A stretch of 64,000 nucleotides of DNA from Cotesia glomerata (GCF_020080835.1 NC_058163.1:25866131-25930130); one strand, 5' to 3'. Positions 23,656 through 36,030 are shown, counted from the first letter of the stretch. Numbers and translations: made by a program. Notes: generated by a model not told the origin, from the sequence alone.

Positions 23656-25070
23656 TTTTGATATTGTAGAGCCAAAAGAGAGATTAAAAAATTTTTGATT
23701 TTTTAAATTATTTTAGGAATGTCAAGATTTATTTTATGAAAAAAAAAATGACTTTATTTGGAAGAAAAATTCTTAAATCAAGAAAAAATTTGATTTAAGA
23801 ATTTTTTTAATTGAATCAAAACTATGAAGCTCTTCAAAATGATTTTTTTGGGGTTAAAAAAATATATATATTTATGATATAAAAAAAAGTATTTATATTT
23901 ATTTTTTATCTCTTGGTATTCAAAATTGAAAATTTTAAATGAAAACTAAAAAATTGAGCGTGCTTTTATTAAAATGTTTATTATCGACAATTTTATTAAT
24001 CAAAATTTTGTCAAATTTTAATCATCAATATTTAACCGTTGTCAAAGTGGTTATCGTAGCAACGAAAAGCGACAATAATGAAAACGTCATTACAACTTTT
24101 TAATAAAGGATTGAAGATTTTTTTTGAATTTACTATTGGGGAGAATAAAATTAAAAGTTTTTAAAGATTGGAAATTATTGATTTTAATACCGTTTAAAAA
24201 GTCAAATTTTAATTAAATTTAAAAAATTAAGAGGTCCTGTAGAGTTTTTTTTAATTATAATATTTTTCTATTTTACATATAAATTTACAAATTTTTTAGA
24301 AAAGTATTGAATTGCATTGTGTTTATTCAACATGCTAAGGCAATTAGCCGAATGGCAAGAAATTTTGCATAGTTTTTAACAATTACAGCTTACAAAAACT
24401 AATTTAATTAATTTTAAAATAACATAAATGTAGATATAATATATTATAAAATTAATTACATGTTTTTGGTTTATTTATTTGACTACATATATTAAATAAT
24501 AAACTTAAAATTTTTGAATAGTGACTTTGGATCTAACTAAGATAATTGCACAGATTCACTAATTTGTAATGCATAAAAGTGTTGAAACTTCATTTTTTTT
24601 TAAATTATCAAGATTTTTTTCTACATTTTCATTTAAATATAAATTTGTCTGGTTTAGACTTTTGAACTCGCCACAAAAAATTTCCTCGACTACTTACGTA
24701 ATAAAACAATTTTTTCCTCAAATCAATTGACCCATTTCGTAAAATTGCAAAAACAAAATCCAGTGTTTATCATACTTATTAACTCAAGAATTTTATCACC
24801 TTCACTTAGACTATAAATTCGGTGATTTAGTCACTAGTCTACAAGGACAGCATTAAAGTTGCGATAAAAATTCACAATAATATAAAATAAAAATAAAAAA
24901 TAACAAAATTGATGAATTAATGATGTAACTAAAGTTGTTTTATTTTAAAGTCAATCAGATACTTGATGATGACCTTAAACTTCTAGCATTTCTCAAGGAG
25001 TTAATGTAAATATCTTACGGCAAAAAAGCCAAATAAATAAATAAATAAATAAATGAATAAAAAAAGAGCT
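23656..25070. other. AT-rich spacer, nothing firm
   Basis: A decayed TTCTTAAATCAAGAAA-type MITE fragment lies at about 23740-23860. Around 24820-24870 there is a short more complex stretch. No credible frame. A (AAAT)n run lies at 25032-25055. Confidence 0.45.
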
Positions 25071-25660
25071 GAAAAGATTCAGAGATGAATTTAAAAACGT
25101 ATAAAAAAAGTTGCGTTTCAGGACGACTTTGGATTAGCGATTCGGGTTGGTGAGCTCTCACGGTACTTAGTCTACCATATTGGGTCATAAATAGTTGGTG
25201 GATGCCAAAGGCATCGACGACCAGTTCAATCCTCCTCACAGCTCCTTCTGGGCTCTCGGTCCCCTCCTTGCTCTTTTATTCTCTCCTATCTCCTATCTCC
25301 TACTCCTTCTTCCATTCTTCCGTTTGCTCAATGATCACATCACTTAATTATCGAATAAAACACCCATTTAAATGCTAATTCACTCACCAAACTCACAACT
25401 CTTCCGGTTTCGCATGGCTAATTACCTTTAAATATTTTAACCTTATATAAAATCAAAAATAACCAAATCATTAAATAAACCCAATAATTATTATTTTTAA
25501 TGTCTCTGTCCGGAGCATTTTTTATCCTCATATCACCCGTTAAGTGGTTTAGTTTGTTTTCATCCTCGTTTATTTCTTCGTCGCGAGCGCTATCCGGAAA
25601 AATATAATCGACAATTATCAGGACCTCCTTGACGCCTTAAGAGCTCAGTACTCGTGTTAA
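25071..25660. other. Non-repetitive islands (25100-25330, 25500-25660)
   Basis: The first has GGATTAGCGATTCGGG (contains GGATTA, a Bicoid/Otd-type core) and GGGTCATAAA (contains a nuclear-receptor half-site). Single motif cores of this size are common by chance, so regulatory function is inference. The 74-codon minus frame reads through the AAAT repeat. Confidence 0.35.
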
Positions 25661-26999
25661 GACATAATAATCCCTATTAAATTACTAATTCATTCATTAA
25701 ATACACTCTTTTACTTTAAATGATAACCACTCAAGGGTCATTTAAATCCACAAAAATTACTCCAATTTATTTTTTATTTTATATAATTTTATTATTTTAA
25801 ATCGAAAAATATGAAATATTAATCCTCTTTTAGAATATTCTAACCATTGTCAGCTAAGACACGGATTTTAATCGAGCGAATACAATAATAAATTTCAATA
25901 ATGTTTAAAACTTGTGTCGGGTATATTTAAATCACCACGTACTCTTTGGAGTAATTTAATAATTAAAACCAACAGTGACAGATTGTTTCAATAAAAAATA
26001 ATCCAACGACGAATAAGACGGTAAAATAAAATGACTGTTTGTCAGAGATTTTGGTGAAGCTCCACTCGATTAAACAGACTGCAAATACGCTTGAGACTTA
26101 ATCCAAAAGTTTTAAAAAGTATTTCAATGAATATTCATTTTATTTATTTATTCGCGTTTAATTATTTTCTCCACATACTGTGACATTTAAATATTTACTT
26201 AGCTGACAAATAGAGATTGATCAACACAAAATAATAAACATTTATTCAGATTTAATGTTTCTGTTAAAATTAGCTATGATTTTTTGTATCCATAATTATG
26301 GATTATAATCAATCACCGATTCATTTATTGTAAGTATAATCACAAAAATATTTATTTAATTATGTATTGTTGTGGAGACAATAAATGAAATTATATCAAC
26401 AACAACAATTATTTTGTCTACTGTTATATTTTGTAGTACAAGAGTTGTGAATATCAATTTACAAGTATCGAAGAAAGCGAATATTTGTCAAAGAATCTGG
26501 AAGAAGTATTGTGAATTGTCAAAAGCAGACGAGGAAGAAAATTAATTATTAATAGGTGAAATACTTTTTATAAAAAATCTAAAGAGATAAAAAAGTACAA
26601 TCGTGTCAAGTGAAGTTTTTAATGACAACCGCAGATGTCTTAAAATTTAATTAATTAATTAATTAATTAATTGAACGTAAAAATTTATCGGCAAGAATAT
26701 GAATTTAATTATATATAAATTAACTCTCTTCTAGCGAGAATTTTCAATGATCATGCGCCACCTGTCGGAAAATTTTTATACTAACTTTTCAAATTTTACC
26801 ATTTTCAATTTATGCTTAATAAATTCCATACTTTAGAAAAATTAAAAATTATTTTCTCCGCTTTAATATTTTATTAGAACAAAAAAATAATTTTCTTATT
26901 TTTTTTCTTTACTAATAATTAATGTATTATTTTAAAATTAATTTATGTCTTAAAAAAAAAAATCATGCTTAATCTTGACAATGATTGTACATTTTTTTC
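25661..26999. other. AT-rich spacer with one strong CTCF-like site
   Basis: Mostly low complexity. (TTAA)n at about 26650-26672. The site at 26755-26768 is listed separately. Confidence 0.45.
26755..26768 (+). promoter_or_regulatory. CTCF-like motif (14 of 14)
   Basis: GCGCCACCTGTCGG fits every position of GCGCCAYCTRKYGG, the insect CTCF core as I recall it. The flank TAACTCTCTT...GATCATG also occurs next to the site at 51285, so the two sites look homologous beyond the motif. Confidence 0.5.
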
Positions 27000-27380
27000 A
27001 TGCGTGATAAATTTCCGCACCTTACTTAGCTCATGATCTTGGTATTCCCGGAGACAGTTGTAACACTTGGGCGTAAAAGTAAAAAATAACGAAAAGGGTT
27101 TGTTGGGATTTAGTATTTGGTTATTTTGCGGCGATAAAATAAAAGGCATATTGCGAGCTGTTTATGGGAGGTCTGTGCGTGATTTTTGGACGGAGATATT
27201 CTTGAGCGACAAGATAAAAAGTACCTACTCGGATTACTCTGAAAAATACTCTTAACTCTTTCAAGAGCGTACCCTCTGCTCAGTTGTGTGCGCGGTCGAG
27301 TATTATGCACGTGGATTACTACTAATTTAACTTGTCAGATCGCTCGGAATGCGTCGCTAAACTCAAAGGTTAAATAATTA
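27000..27380. other. Non-repetitive island
   Basis: Balanced composition, for example GAGCTGTTTATGGGAGGTC and GCTCAGTTGTGTGCGCGGTC. Overlapping frames of 60-68 codons occur on both strands with no family resemblance. Confidence 0.35.
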
Positions 27381-27843
27381 AGAAATAAATTTTCACTCAC
27401 CACTTAAAATTTTTATTAATTTCCCTTCTCTTCAAGGATTATTATTGCCCCGTTAACGTTAATTAACAGTTATTCGCTAGCTTATACTTAACAGCTTATG
27501 TCATTTCATTACATTTTATTTGAATTTTATATATATTCCCCGACATTTATTTTATTTATTAAAGGATCAATGTCGTCTTTTATTGACGTCTTTTTGAAAT
27601 TTACATTCCGATAATAAATATTAAATATTTTAAATTAAAATACATTTTTTTTTCGCGATTTATTATTTGAGATAAAATTTTTTATTGTTTAGTAATTATA
27701 ATTAGTATTTTAATTTATTTATTATTTTAAAATTTAACTTTTAATTTTATGTTTTCATATTATGTCAAGATGAGACTTAATTAATATCCAATAAAATTAT
27801 TTATAATATTTTTTTTTTTAAGTAATTAAGAAAGTTTTGCAAA
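27381..27843. other. AT-rich spacer, nothing recognised
   Basis: Only A/T runs. Confidence 0.45.
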
Positions 27844-28114
27844 TTCGAATATACATATGCTTTAAATTAAGCACTTGTTTTGATATTAAAATAAGCGGGT
27901 TAAAAAAAAAATTTCTAGAAAGAATTAAACATGGAATTAATTAATTTTTTTTGTTATTTTTTTATGAATTTCATTTTTATTCAAAAATTGTTTTCATAAA
28001 TTTTATTAAAAAAATAAAATACTTAATTTCTCGCGTGTTTTTCTTAAAAAAGCGCTCTTTTAACAAAATAAACGCCATTTTCAACTATAGTAAAATTTTC
28101 TGTAAATAATATTG

Positions 28115-28128
28115 CCGCCATCTATCGG
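28115..28128 (+). promoter_or_regulatory. CTCF-like motif, unit 1
   Basis: CCGCCATCTATCGG: 13 of 14 positions fit GCGCCAYCTRKYGG. Confidence 0.4.
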
Positions 28129-28606
28129 ATTTTTTGGACAATGTAGTCGGTAATAAAATCTATCGGTTAAGTCATTTATTATTTTTTTTTAACTAATGAA
28201 TTTGTTTTTAAAACTACAAAACTGAAGTAAAAATTTTTATATTTAAAAAGAGAAATAAAATTAAGATACCTTAAAAATTAAATAAAATAACAGTATAAAT
28301 CTGATAAATTCGAACCACAAATCCCATATGCTTTAAATTAAGCACTTGTTTTGATGTTAAAATAATCAGGTTAAAAAGATATTTTTCAAGAAATAATTAA
28401 ACATAAAATTAATAATTTTTAATTTACTTTTATTCATTTTTTTTTGTTATTTCTCCAAGAATTTCATTTTTATTCAAAAATTTCACTCAAAAATTTTATT
28501 AAAAAAATAATATGTAATTTTCTGCGTGTTTTTCTTAAAAACCCCGCTCTTTTAACAAAATAAACGCCATTTTCAACTATAGTCACATTTTCTGTAAATT
28601 ATATTG

Positions 28607-28620
28607 CCGCCATCTGTTGG
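28607..28620 (+). promoter_or_regulatory. CTCF-like motif, unit 2
   Basis: CCGCCATCTGTTGG: the two changes from unit 1 both stay within the degenerate positions of the motif. Confidence 0.42.
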
Positions 28621-28800
28621 AATTTTTGGATAATATAGTCAATAATAAAACTTACCGGTTATAATCATTTAATATTTTTTTTTAAATTAATGAATTAGTT
28701 TTTAAAACTGCAAAACCGAAGTAAAAATTTTGTATATTTAAAAATAGAAATAAAATTACAATACCTTAAAAATAAAATAAAATAACAACATAAATCCGAA

Positions 28801-29800
28801 CCACAAATACCAATCAGTCAAAGCAATGCAAATATCCATGACAAATTGAATAATAAACAATTATCAACAAATAAAGTCACAGCAAGTGATGTCAAAACAC
28901 GCACAAGCGCTACTTAACCGCAATATTAAATCACAAACTTCTAATTCTCTTACTCGGCATTCTACAATAGAGATATCTGTAAGACAGCTACCACTTTCAT
29001 ATGTAATTTATAATAATTATTGCCTTAATAATAATTATGATTATGATTATATAAGTGTAACAATATAATAAAGAGATAATGTAGAACTTAGAGACAGAAC
29101 AAAATGAATATTATTATATTCTTAGCAGCAATAATTTATAATGCCTACACAACAAATAACAAATTTACTTAGAGCATTTTGTTATCTGACTGTCCACCTA
29201 CGTAACGTGTCCAAGCTACCCTTTTGGCGTGGAGCTGCAGTCTGTCATGACAAGCTTCCATAAGATCAGTTTGGCAACACACATTCAGTCCGATTCCTCT
29301 TACACACACGTTAAAAGATTAAAAAATAAACTACGGTTACACACGCACCGACCACCAACCAGAGTGTGTTTTTCAGCATACATGTACTACTATACGTACA
29401 ATGAATATATCTACAGTACAACATTCGACATTGGCATATCCAATTCTGTCGCCCGCAATTCCTGTCGTTTATCGTCGCACTCGAAATTTACGGGTTTCGT
29501 TTACATACACCACCGATATTATATCGTCCCACCGAACTTGTTACATGCTATGCAGTGCACCGTACCTGGATAGAGACTTGCTCTCATACAGATATAAAAC
29601 ACAAGTGGGCAAAAAATTCAACGATAATTCATCAAAAGACTATCTGCGATATATTTTCGTAGTGACTGGGTGCTCAGTACGGCAAGCCCGAATCGAGCGA
29701 CGCCGAGTTGAGTAATATACACTTGAATTAAACCCACTGCAGTAGTTGGGTGACGCTTACGCGCGAGGGCGACACCTACTGTCGGAATCTCTTTTTTTTG
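28801..29800. other. Long non-repetitive island, no gene called
   Basis: 29180-29790 is the largest complex stretch in the window and holds the longest frame (114 codons, plus, 29229-29573), overlapped by a 104-codon frame in another phase. Neither has a signal peptide, a domain motif or a residue pattern I recognise, and no polyadenylation or splice context supports either. GCGACACCTACTGTCGGAATC at about 29769 resembles the CTCF-like sites, but with extra bases. Confidence 0.4.
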
Positions 29801-30176
29801 GTCATTTGATGATTACATTGTGGATAATTGACTCAATAAATGCAATTTTACTAAAACAAAACTTGTTTTTAATACATAAAAAAATAATTCAAACGTTTTC
29901 TATGGGTTAATTTGGAGTTTACTAATTTTTACACGACTCATAATGCCACGTATTATATAAATAAATTTTTTCTGCCTATAAGTATAGTCTGTCCATAGTT
30001 TTATTAGTATAACCTTGGTATTATACGCAACAATTATAATTTTTCTGCTCCTATAAGGATAATATGATCAAGATTAATTTTGCATTTTAAAAAAATTTAT
30101 TTAGGGAATAAAAGCCAGAACATTAATATTTTTTCTCGTCAATAGGAAACTTAAAAAAGATTGTTATTTATAAAAA
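29801..30176. other. AT-rich spacer
   Basis: It contains ACACGACTCATAATGCC at about 29931, a scrap resembling the terminus of the GCACGACTCAT element. Nothing else. Confidence 0.45.
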
Positions 30177-31350
30177 CTGGCAACCCTGCAGTCTTCTGTG
30201 ACTTGTGAACTATAAATAAATAAAATTTTGCTTTATTAAATAATTACTTTTGTTAAATTGCACTGGACATTTTTAACTATTGACGTTTTTTAAGATATAA
30301 GCTCATCCCGATGTTACACTCATCAAGAGCTTTCATTTGAGTACCCACATGCATTTTTGATATATTTTTCATATATAATATATTATTATTATGAGTTTTA
30401 TTTGTATACCGATTTATGGTTTTTACAAGGCTAATTGTCTCAGCATCTCCGCATGTAGTCTCTTTTTCAACTCTTTATTATCAATATATGCTCCGCTCTA
30501 TATTATCAACACAATCTTTCACCTCTTTTATTATCAACATATTCTCCACTCTTTTTATAATCAACAACATGATCTCCACTTTTTATAATCAACATATAAT
30601 TTCGCACATAACTTTATTCTCAATGCAGCTGTGGACCGACTTGTGCTTTCTGTACTGTATTCACCCTATTCCTCACCCCTTTCTATCGGTGTTGGAATAG
30701 TGGCGATGGGGAAACCACAGAGAAAACCCATGCCAGTACAGTTTGGCTACCGGAGCGACCCCCGACGGTTGGTGTTGGAACTATTCGAACAACCGTCGGG
30801 GCTCGAACCCTCGCCTCACGACATGATGCACGAACGAACTAACGGGATAATGACTTAGTCCGCTCGGCCATCATGCCGCTGCATATATAATATATATTAA
30901 TATACAAAGTATATGAAAAATTGATATGGGTACTCTAATGAAAGGTCTCGATGAGTGTAATGGCGGGATGAGCTTATATCTTTAAAAATATCATTAGTTG
31001 ACACGATAGCAATGTTAGTTCTTAATTATTAACATTTTTAAAGAGATAAGCTCATCCCGATGTTACACTCATCAAGAGCTTTCATTTGAGTACCCACATG
31101 CATTTTTGATATATTTTTCATATATACATATATATAATATATATAAATATATGAAAAATTGATGTGGGTACTTAAATGAAAGTTCTTGATGAATACAACA
31201 TCGGGATGTGTTTATATATTTAAAAATGTCAACAGTTCACAAGTTACAAGGTCATTTCTCAATTATGATACCAAATTTAACCATAAAAATCCATTTTATC
31301 ATATAAATACATTTACCCCAAAATTTTGCTTATTTTCTTCATAATATAGA
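30177..31350 (-). mobile_element. Helitron-like element 4, full length, hosting a SINE
   Basis: On the minus strand it starts TCTATATTATGAAGAAAATAAG at 31350 with A before TC, and ends ...GCAGGGTTGCCAG at 30177 followed by T (CCAG instead of CTAG). Two foldback modules lie inside. The left one is split by a SINE at 30382-30881. The 3' hairpin is eroded (GTCACAGAAGACTGCAG). Confidence 0.85.
30382..30881 (-). mobile_element. tRNA-Leu/Ser-like SINE with 12-bp target duplication
   Basis: It is flanked by CATATATAATAT at 30370-30381 and again at 30882-30893. On the minus strand it starts GCGGCATGATGGCCGAGCGG and carries an A box (TGGCCGAGCGG, 30860-30870) and a B box (GGTTCGAGCCC, 30799-30809). 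The spacing suits a type II tRNA with a long variable arm. The body contains GGTTTTCTCTGTGGTTTCCCC and it ends in an (ATA)n tail. The short plus frames inside (30391-30858) are artefacts. SINEs are transcribed by RNA polymerase III and mobilised by LINE enzymes; no partner LINE is visible here. Confidence 0.85.
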
Positions 31351-33770
31351 TGGTTTTGTTTTTTTAATGATTCTACTAGATTAACAAAACTGTTTTGTTG
31401 ATATAACATAAATTATTTATTACAACTTATGTTTTTTTATAATCCCTGTACTAATAATAATTTGTTACGGCAACTTGTCTTATATTGTCCTAACAAAAAA
31501 TTTATTCAGTGTAGTAGTATAATTTACGCATTTTGACAAAGCAAACATTAACTATCAATTAGTAATTTTCGACAAATTTTATTTTAAAGAGTAACTATCT
31601 ACTTGGAACAATCACAAATAATTTGGAGAGGTTTCTCTGTAACCGAAAAAATGGAGCTAGAACTATTAAAATAAAAATTGACAAGTGATATATTGGAACA
31701 CCGTGTTCTAGCCGCTCTTGGTACCTGGTATGCAATAAATAATATAAATTTAAGAGTAACTATTATATATATCGACAAGACATAGAAGCTCATACTGCGT
31801 ACTGCGTGTTGTGATGTAGCTCAGAGAAGAGAATGCGACTTTACACCGTGGGAGATCTCGATCGTCTGTACAGTGTACATTGAACACATAATACGGCAAA
31901 CCGTAAATACAAGTATAAGGATACTGTAAAAAAGGAGTAGTAAAACAAAAAACCTTTCGATCGTCGTTTTATAACGGTTCGACTGACCCTCTCTCTTGCT
32001 GTCTCTTCGTGTCCCTCTGTCTTTATATTGTACAGTATAATTAGACTGTGATTTTGAATATTTCATTTGAGTTTAGAGTTTGAAGTTAAGTTTGGTATTA
32101 GTTGTCTTTTGTATCGAGTTTGCTCTCAAACTTATAACGAGACGTCCAACAGTCTCGAGACATTTTCTCTTGGGCGTCGTTCAACTAAGCCACTGACAGA
32201 CGTCTGCGTGGGCCGCATGACGGATCGCCGGGCCGTTGACTCAATCACTATTTTAATTCATTACATTATTTAGCTAAATACTTTCAGAATATCAACATGA
32301 CAACTAAACAAACTAATCTCTCTTTCAATAAAACCATTATTCATTGTATCAAACCACTCGTCGACTAGTTGAGGTTCGACCCGATTGTGTCGTGGGGAGG
32401 TGTTACGACGCTGGAGACAATTTTTTTTTTTTTAAGTATTTTATACAGTAAATAAAAATTTAACGAACTGAAATAATTCCATTTTAAACAAAAAAGCTTT
32501 TGTAAAATTTGAATTAAGTTTGAGTCTTAAATTTTTTTTAATCGCTTATTTTTTTTCTATAAGTGTTAAATTTTTATAATATTTGACTTCAGTTTTTTGA
32601 CTTAGGATTAATTTAAGACAAAAAAAGGTCAAAATGAAATTAATTTAAACAAAATTTTTAGAATTATAAGCTGGAAAAAATTAAAATTTTATTTTGTACA
32701 ATAAATTTTAAAATTAAAAAAAAAAATAAACACTTAAAATTTAAAAATCTTTTGCTGGCTCCAGAAAACTGCAAAACTGCTTATTCAGGTGCTCTAAACT
32801 AATTCTTGAATTTAACTAAAGAATTCTGTTAAATTAATTAAAAAATCACCGTCTGCTCTATATTTTATAATTATATTTTAACCTTAACTATATATCGAAC
32901 TCCTCGACAGTGTATCAAAGATTGTAATCTTAAAAATCACTTAAATGAATAAATAAATAAATAAAATAAATATTAAATTGAAATTTTGAGCCGGAAATTT
33001 AATAAAAAGTCTGTTTTTTTTTCTATACCCCTAATTATCTTCTTTGAAATGCAATAGAGGTAATTTTTGTATTTATAATAGTTCCAAGATATTTAAAAAA
33101 TTGGAAAAATAGTTAAATTTCGAACCTTAATTAACATTCATTGTGTTTTAAACACACTTGACAGACAAACGTTGTTGAATTTTATTTTATCTTATTAATT
33201 TATTAATTTGAATGATATTTCAGAGAAATCTAAGCAAGTTAATATTGTAATTTTAAAAAATATTTGAGATTATGAATATGCTGTTTTACTCTACTAACAT
33301 CTATTGACTTTGTAGAAACTAGACGAGGATACTAACCATAAAATTTGTCTGGTAATGAAGCTTAAATAAATCAGCGAAACATTGCAATTTTCATAATTTA
33401 ACATTTTCATTTATTTTCCAAATTCCCAAGATTAAATTATTTAAATACCTTAATTAACTTTTAACAAAAATATTTTAATTTTTAGTTTTCTTCGGCAAAT
33501 TGTTGTTTAATAATAGAAGAAATGTTTTTAATAAATTTAATCTAAATTAAAAGGAGCCGATTTTAGATGAACAAATTCGATTTAAAAAACTTTTTGGTCT
33601 TCGCTAATAACTTCAATCATGATGTAAAGAAAATTTTATAAATAAATGGACATTTTAAAGTAATATTGAATTGAAATGTTAATTGAAGTATCGACATATG
33701 GAAATAATAAGATCGATAAAATAAGTCAAAGAGGACAGAGGATAGAGTTATTGACCAGAGAGCAGAGATA
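31351..33770. other. No gene seen; islands at 31600-31870 and 31950-32420
   Basis: The second island contains GCGTGGGCCGCATGACGGATC and, near 32385, GAGGTTCGACCCGATTGTG, which only partly resembles a tRNA B box. Frames of 64-81 codons on both strands have no family match. 32420-33770 is AT-rich spacer with (AAAT)n near 32945. Confidence 0.35.
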
Positions 33771-34240
33771 TGAAAAGGAAACGTGAAGCAAAAGACATAT
33801 TTGGGACAGGTGGCAGGTCAGTTAGTTGCCGATATACCGGAAGCGAATCTGAATTGCAGCGACGAACGAATTTCGCGGTCGGGCCCTTTTCTTTGGAACG
33901 TACTACGTGCTGTTGACAGGTTTGCGGTTTGGTTGTCTTATAATAGCGTCATAGCCGTGTACCGGCCCGCGTGCTGCCATCAAAACTATTTATATAACTG
34001 CGTCTTATTCCTTCCACACGCCCGTATGTGCAAAATACTATTATAGTAAACGGTTCTGTGCTGTCCCACTCCTCACGCGATACCGAGTTTATAGTTTTAT
34101 TTAGCTATTTTAAGTTTCCAACCCATCGTAGTTATACGATTGCCTATAACACATCCGAAGTCTCTTACATACTTACTTACTTGCTTGGATACTTGGTCAC
34201 TTACGACCTGATGGATCGGTTTTGACAGGTGTGCTGACAA
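33771..34240. other. Non-repetitive island
   Basis: Complex, GC-richer sequence (GCAGCGACGAACGAATTTCG, CCGTGTACCGGCCCGCGTGC). The 87-codon frame at 33783-34046 shows no recognisable motif and uses no obvious start context. Confidence 0.38.
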
Positions 34241-36030
34241 TGGAAATAAATTATTGCTCTAACTGAAAATTTTATTGCCGGTTTTTATAGATATTTTTTA
34301 TTCATCGATTTTCATATGACGCTCGCACTTTTTAGAACTCTACAATTTACAGCTGTTAAGGTTACATTTTTTATGCAACTTAAATAACAAATGAAAATTT
34401 TTTTTTTTGATTAATAACAGTCTGTCGAAAATTATTGGAGTATGGCTTTTGATTGTAATATTGATAAAGAAATAATACTATTGATTATTATGATGCAAAA
34501 AATGATGATAGAGAAATATAACATTGACTAATGACGATTAAGTATGTCGATGATCATGATTAAGCATGATGATGATATTTAAATATCATGTTGATGACCA
34601 ATAAGATGTATAATTATAATGTCATAATTAATTGGACATACATAATGTTGATGATGATTGAGCATGATAATGATGATAATTAAATATGGTTACTATGCAT
34701 GATAACGAAGATAAAACATAATGATAATCAAGTATGATCAGTAACTTTGCAGTCACTATGTGACTGCCGTAACTTTTGAACTATAAATAAATGAAATTTT
34801 GCTTTATTAAATAATGACTTTTGTTGAATTGCACTGTACTTTCTTAAATATTGAAATTATTAAAGATATAAGCTCATCCTGATGTTATACTCATCAAGAT
34901 CTTTCATTTGAGTACCCACATGCATTTTTGATATATTTTTCATATATACATATATATAATATATATATTTTAGAGATATAAGCTCATCCCGATGTTACAC
35001 TCATCAAGAGCTTTCATTTGAGTACCCACATGCATTTTTGATATATTTTTCATATATACATATATATAATATATATAAATATACAATATATATGAAAAAT
35101 TGATGTAGGTACTCAAATAAAAAGTCTCGATGAGTGTCATGTCAGGATGAGCTTATATCTTTAAAAATATCATTAGTTAACAAGATTGCGATGTCAGTTC
35201 TTAATTATTGACATTTTTAAAAATGTAAGCACATCCCGATGTTACACTCATCGAGAGCTTTCATTTGAGTACCCACATGCATTTTTGATATATTTTTCAT
35301 ATATACATATATATAATATATATAAATATATGAAAAATTGATGTGGGTACTCAAATGAAAGGTCTTGACGAGTGTAACATCGGGATAAGCTTATATCTTT
35401 AAAAATGTTAATAGTTCACAAGATACAGGGTCATTTCTTAATTATCTATCTAAAGATAGAGTAGTTTTGAATGCAGCCTAAATACTTATCATTATAAATT
35501 GACTATTGGTGAGAATGATATGAAACTTTAAAAAGGCAAAAATTCAAATCAAGACCTTTGCAATGACACTAAATTTCACTAAAAAAAAAAAAAAAAAACC
35601 CGATTTAATTGTATGGCTATCCTGGAAACAAAATTTTACTTTTTCTCTTAATAATATAGATGATGATAATAGTAACCAAACATGATGATAATTATCGTGA
35701 TGAACAGTATGATGAAGATAACATTGATGATATTAAATAGAACAAAATCCTTCTATAAGTGATAAATATATGCCACATATATGTTTGACATATATATTTT
35801 TCCATGCTAGACTGTTTGAGCATAATAATAAGAAATAAGCGAAATGATGATCAGGAATCATAATGATGATAATCATGATGAACAAGATAATAAAAATGGT
35901 GACGGTTGTCATAATTTCAATAATGATTGAGTATGATAATGACAATAATCATGATTAAATGTAACGACCAAGCATGAAGATATTAATTAAGTATGAGGAC
36001 GATTATTGAACATGATGAGAATGATTGATA
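34241..36030. repeat. Imperfect ATG/GAT-rich simple region, split by element 5
   Basis: From about 34430 to 34737 and again from 35661 to about 36030 the sequence is dominated by GATGATAAT, CATGATGA and TGATGATGATT words. The Helitron-like element at 34738-35660 sits inside it, and removing that element rejoins ...GTATGA with TGATGATAAT.... 34241-34430 is plain AT-rich spacer. Confidence 0.85.
34738..35660 (-). mobile_element. Helitron-like element 5, both ends intact (923 bp)
   Basis: This is the best reference copy. On the minus strand it runs from TCTATATTATTAAGAG (35660, preceded by A) to hairpin GCAGTCACATAGTGACTGC, AAAGTTA, CTGA (34738), followed by T. Between them are the GACTATTGGTGAGAATGATA region, three foldback modules with AGATATAAGCTCATCC-type arms, and the AAAGCAAAATTTCATTTATTTATAG segment. 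It encodes no Rep/helicase, so it is non-autonomous. Confidence 0.92.

Larger units (their letters stand above)
27844..28800. repeat. Tandem duplication, about 465-bp unit, two copies
   Basis: Unit 1 is about 27844-28306 and unit 2 about 28309-28800. Both run from ATATGCTTTAAATTAAGCAC through GCGTGTTTTTCTTAAAA, CGCTCTTTTAACAAAATAAACGCC, a CTCF-like site and AAACTACAAAACTGAAG to AAATAAAATAACANNATAAATC. Divergence is substantial, so this is not recent. The CTCF-like site and the AAACGCCATTTTCAACTATAG block upstream of it are among the best preserved parts. Confidence 0.88.

Noticed and set aside
29229..29715. Two overlapping frames of 114 and 104 codons as a gene
   Set aside because: Different phases over the same bases, no domain, no splice or polyadenylation support. 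I kept the region as an island only.
32350..32410. tRNA-like B box (GAGGTTCGACCCG)
   Set aside because: Only partial agreement with the B box, no A box at the right distance and no cloverleaf.
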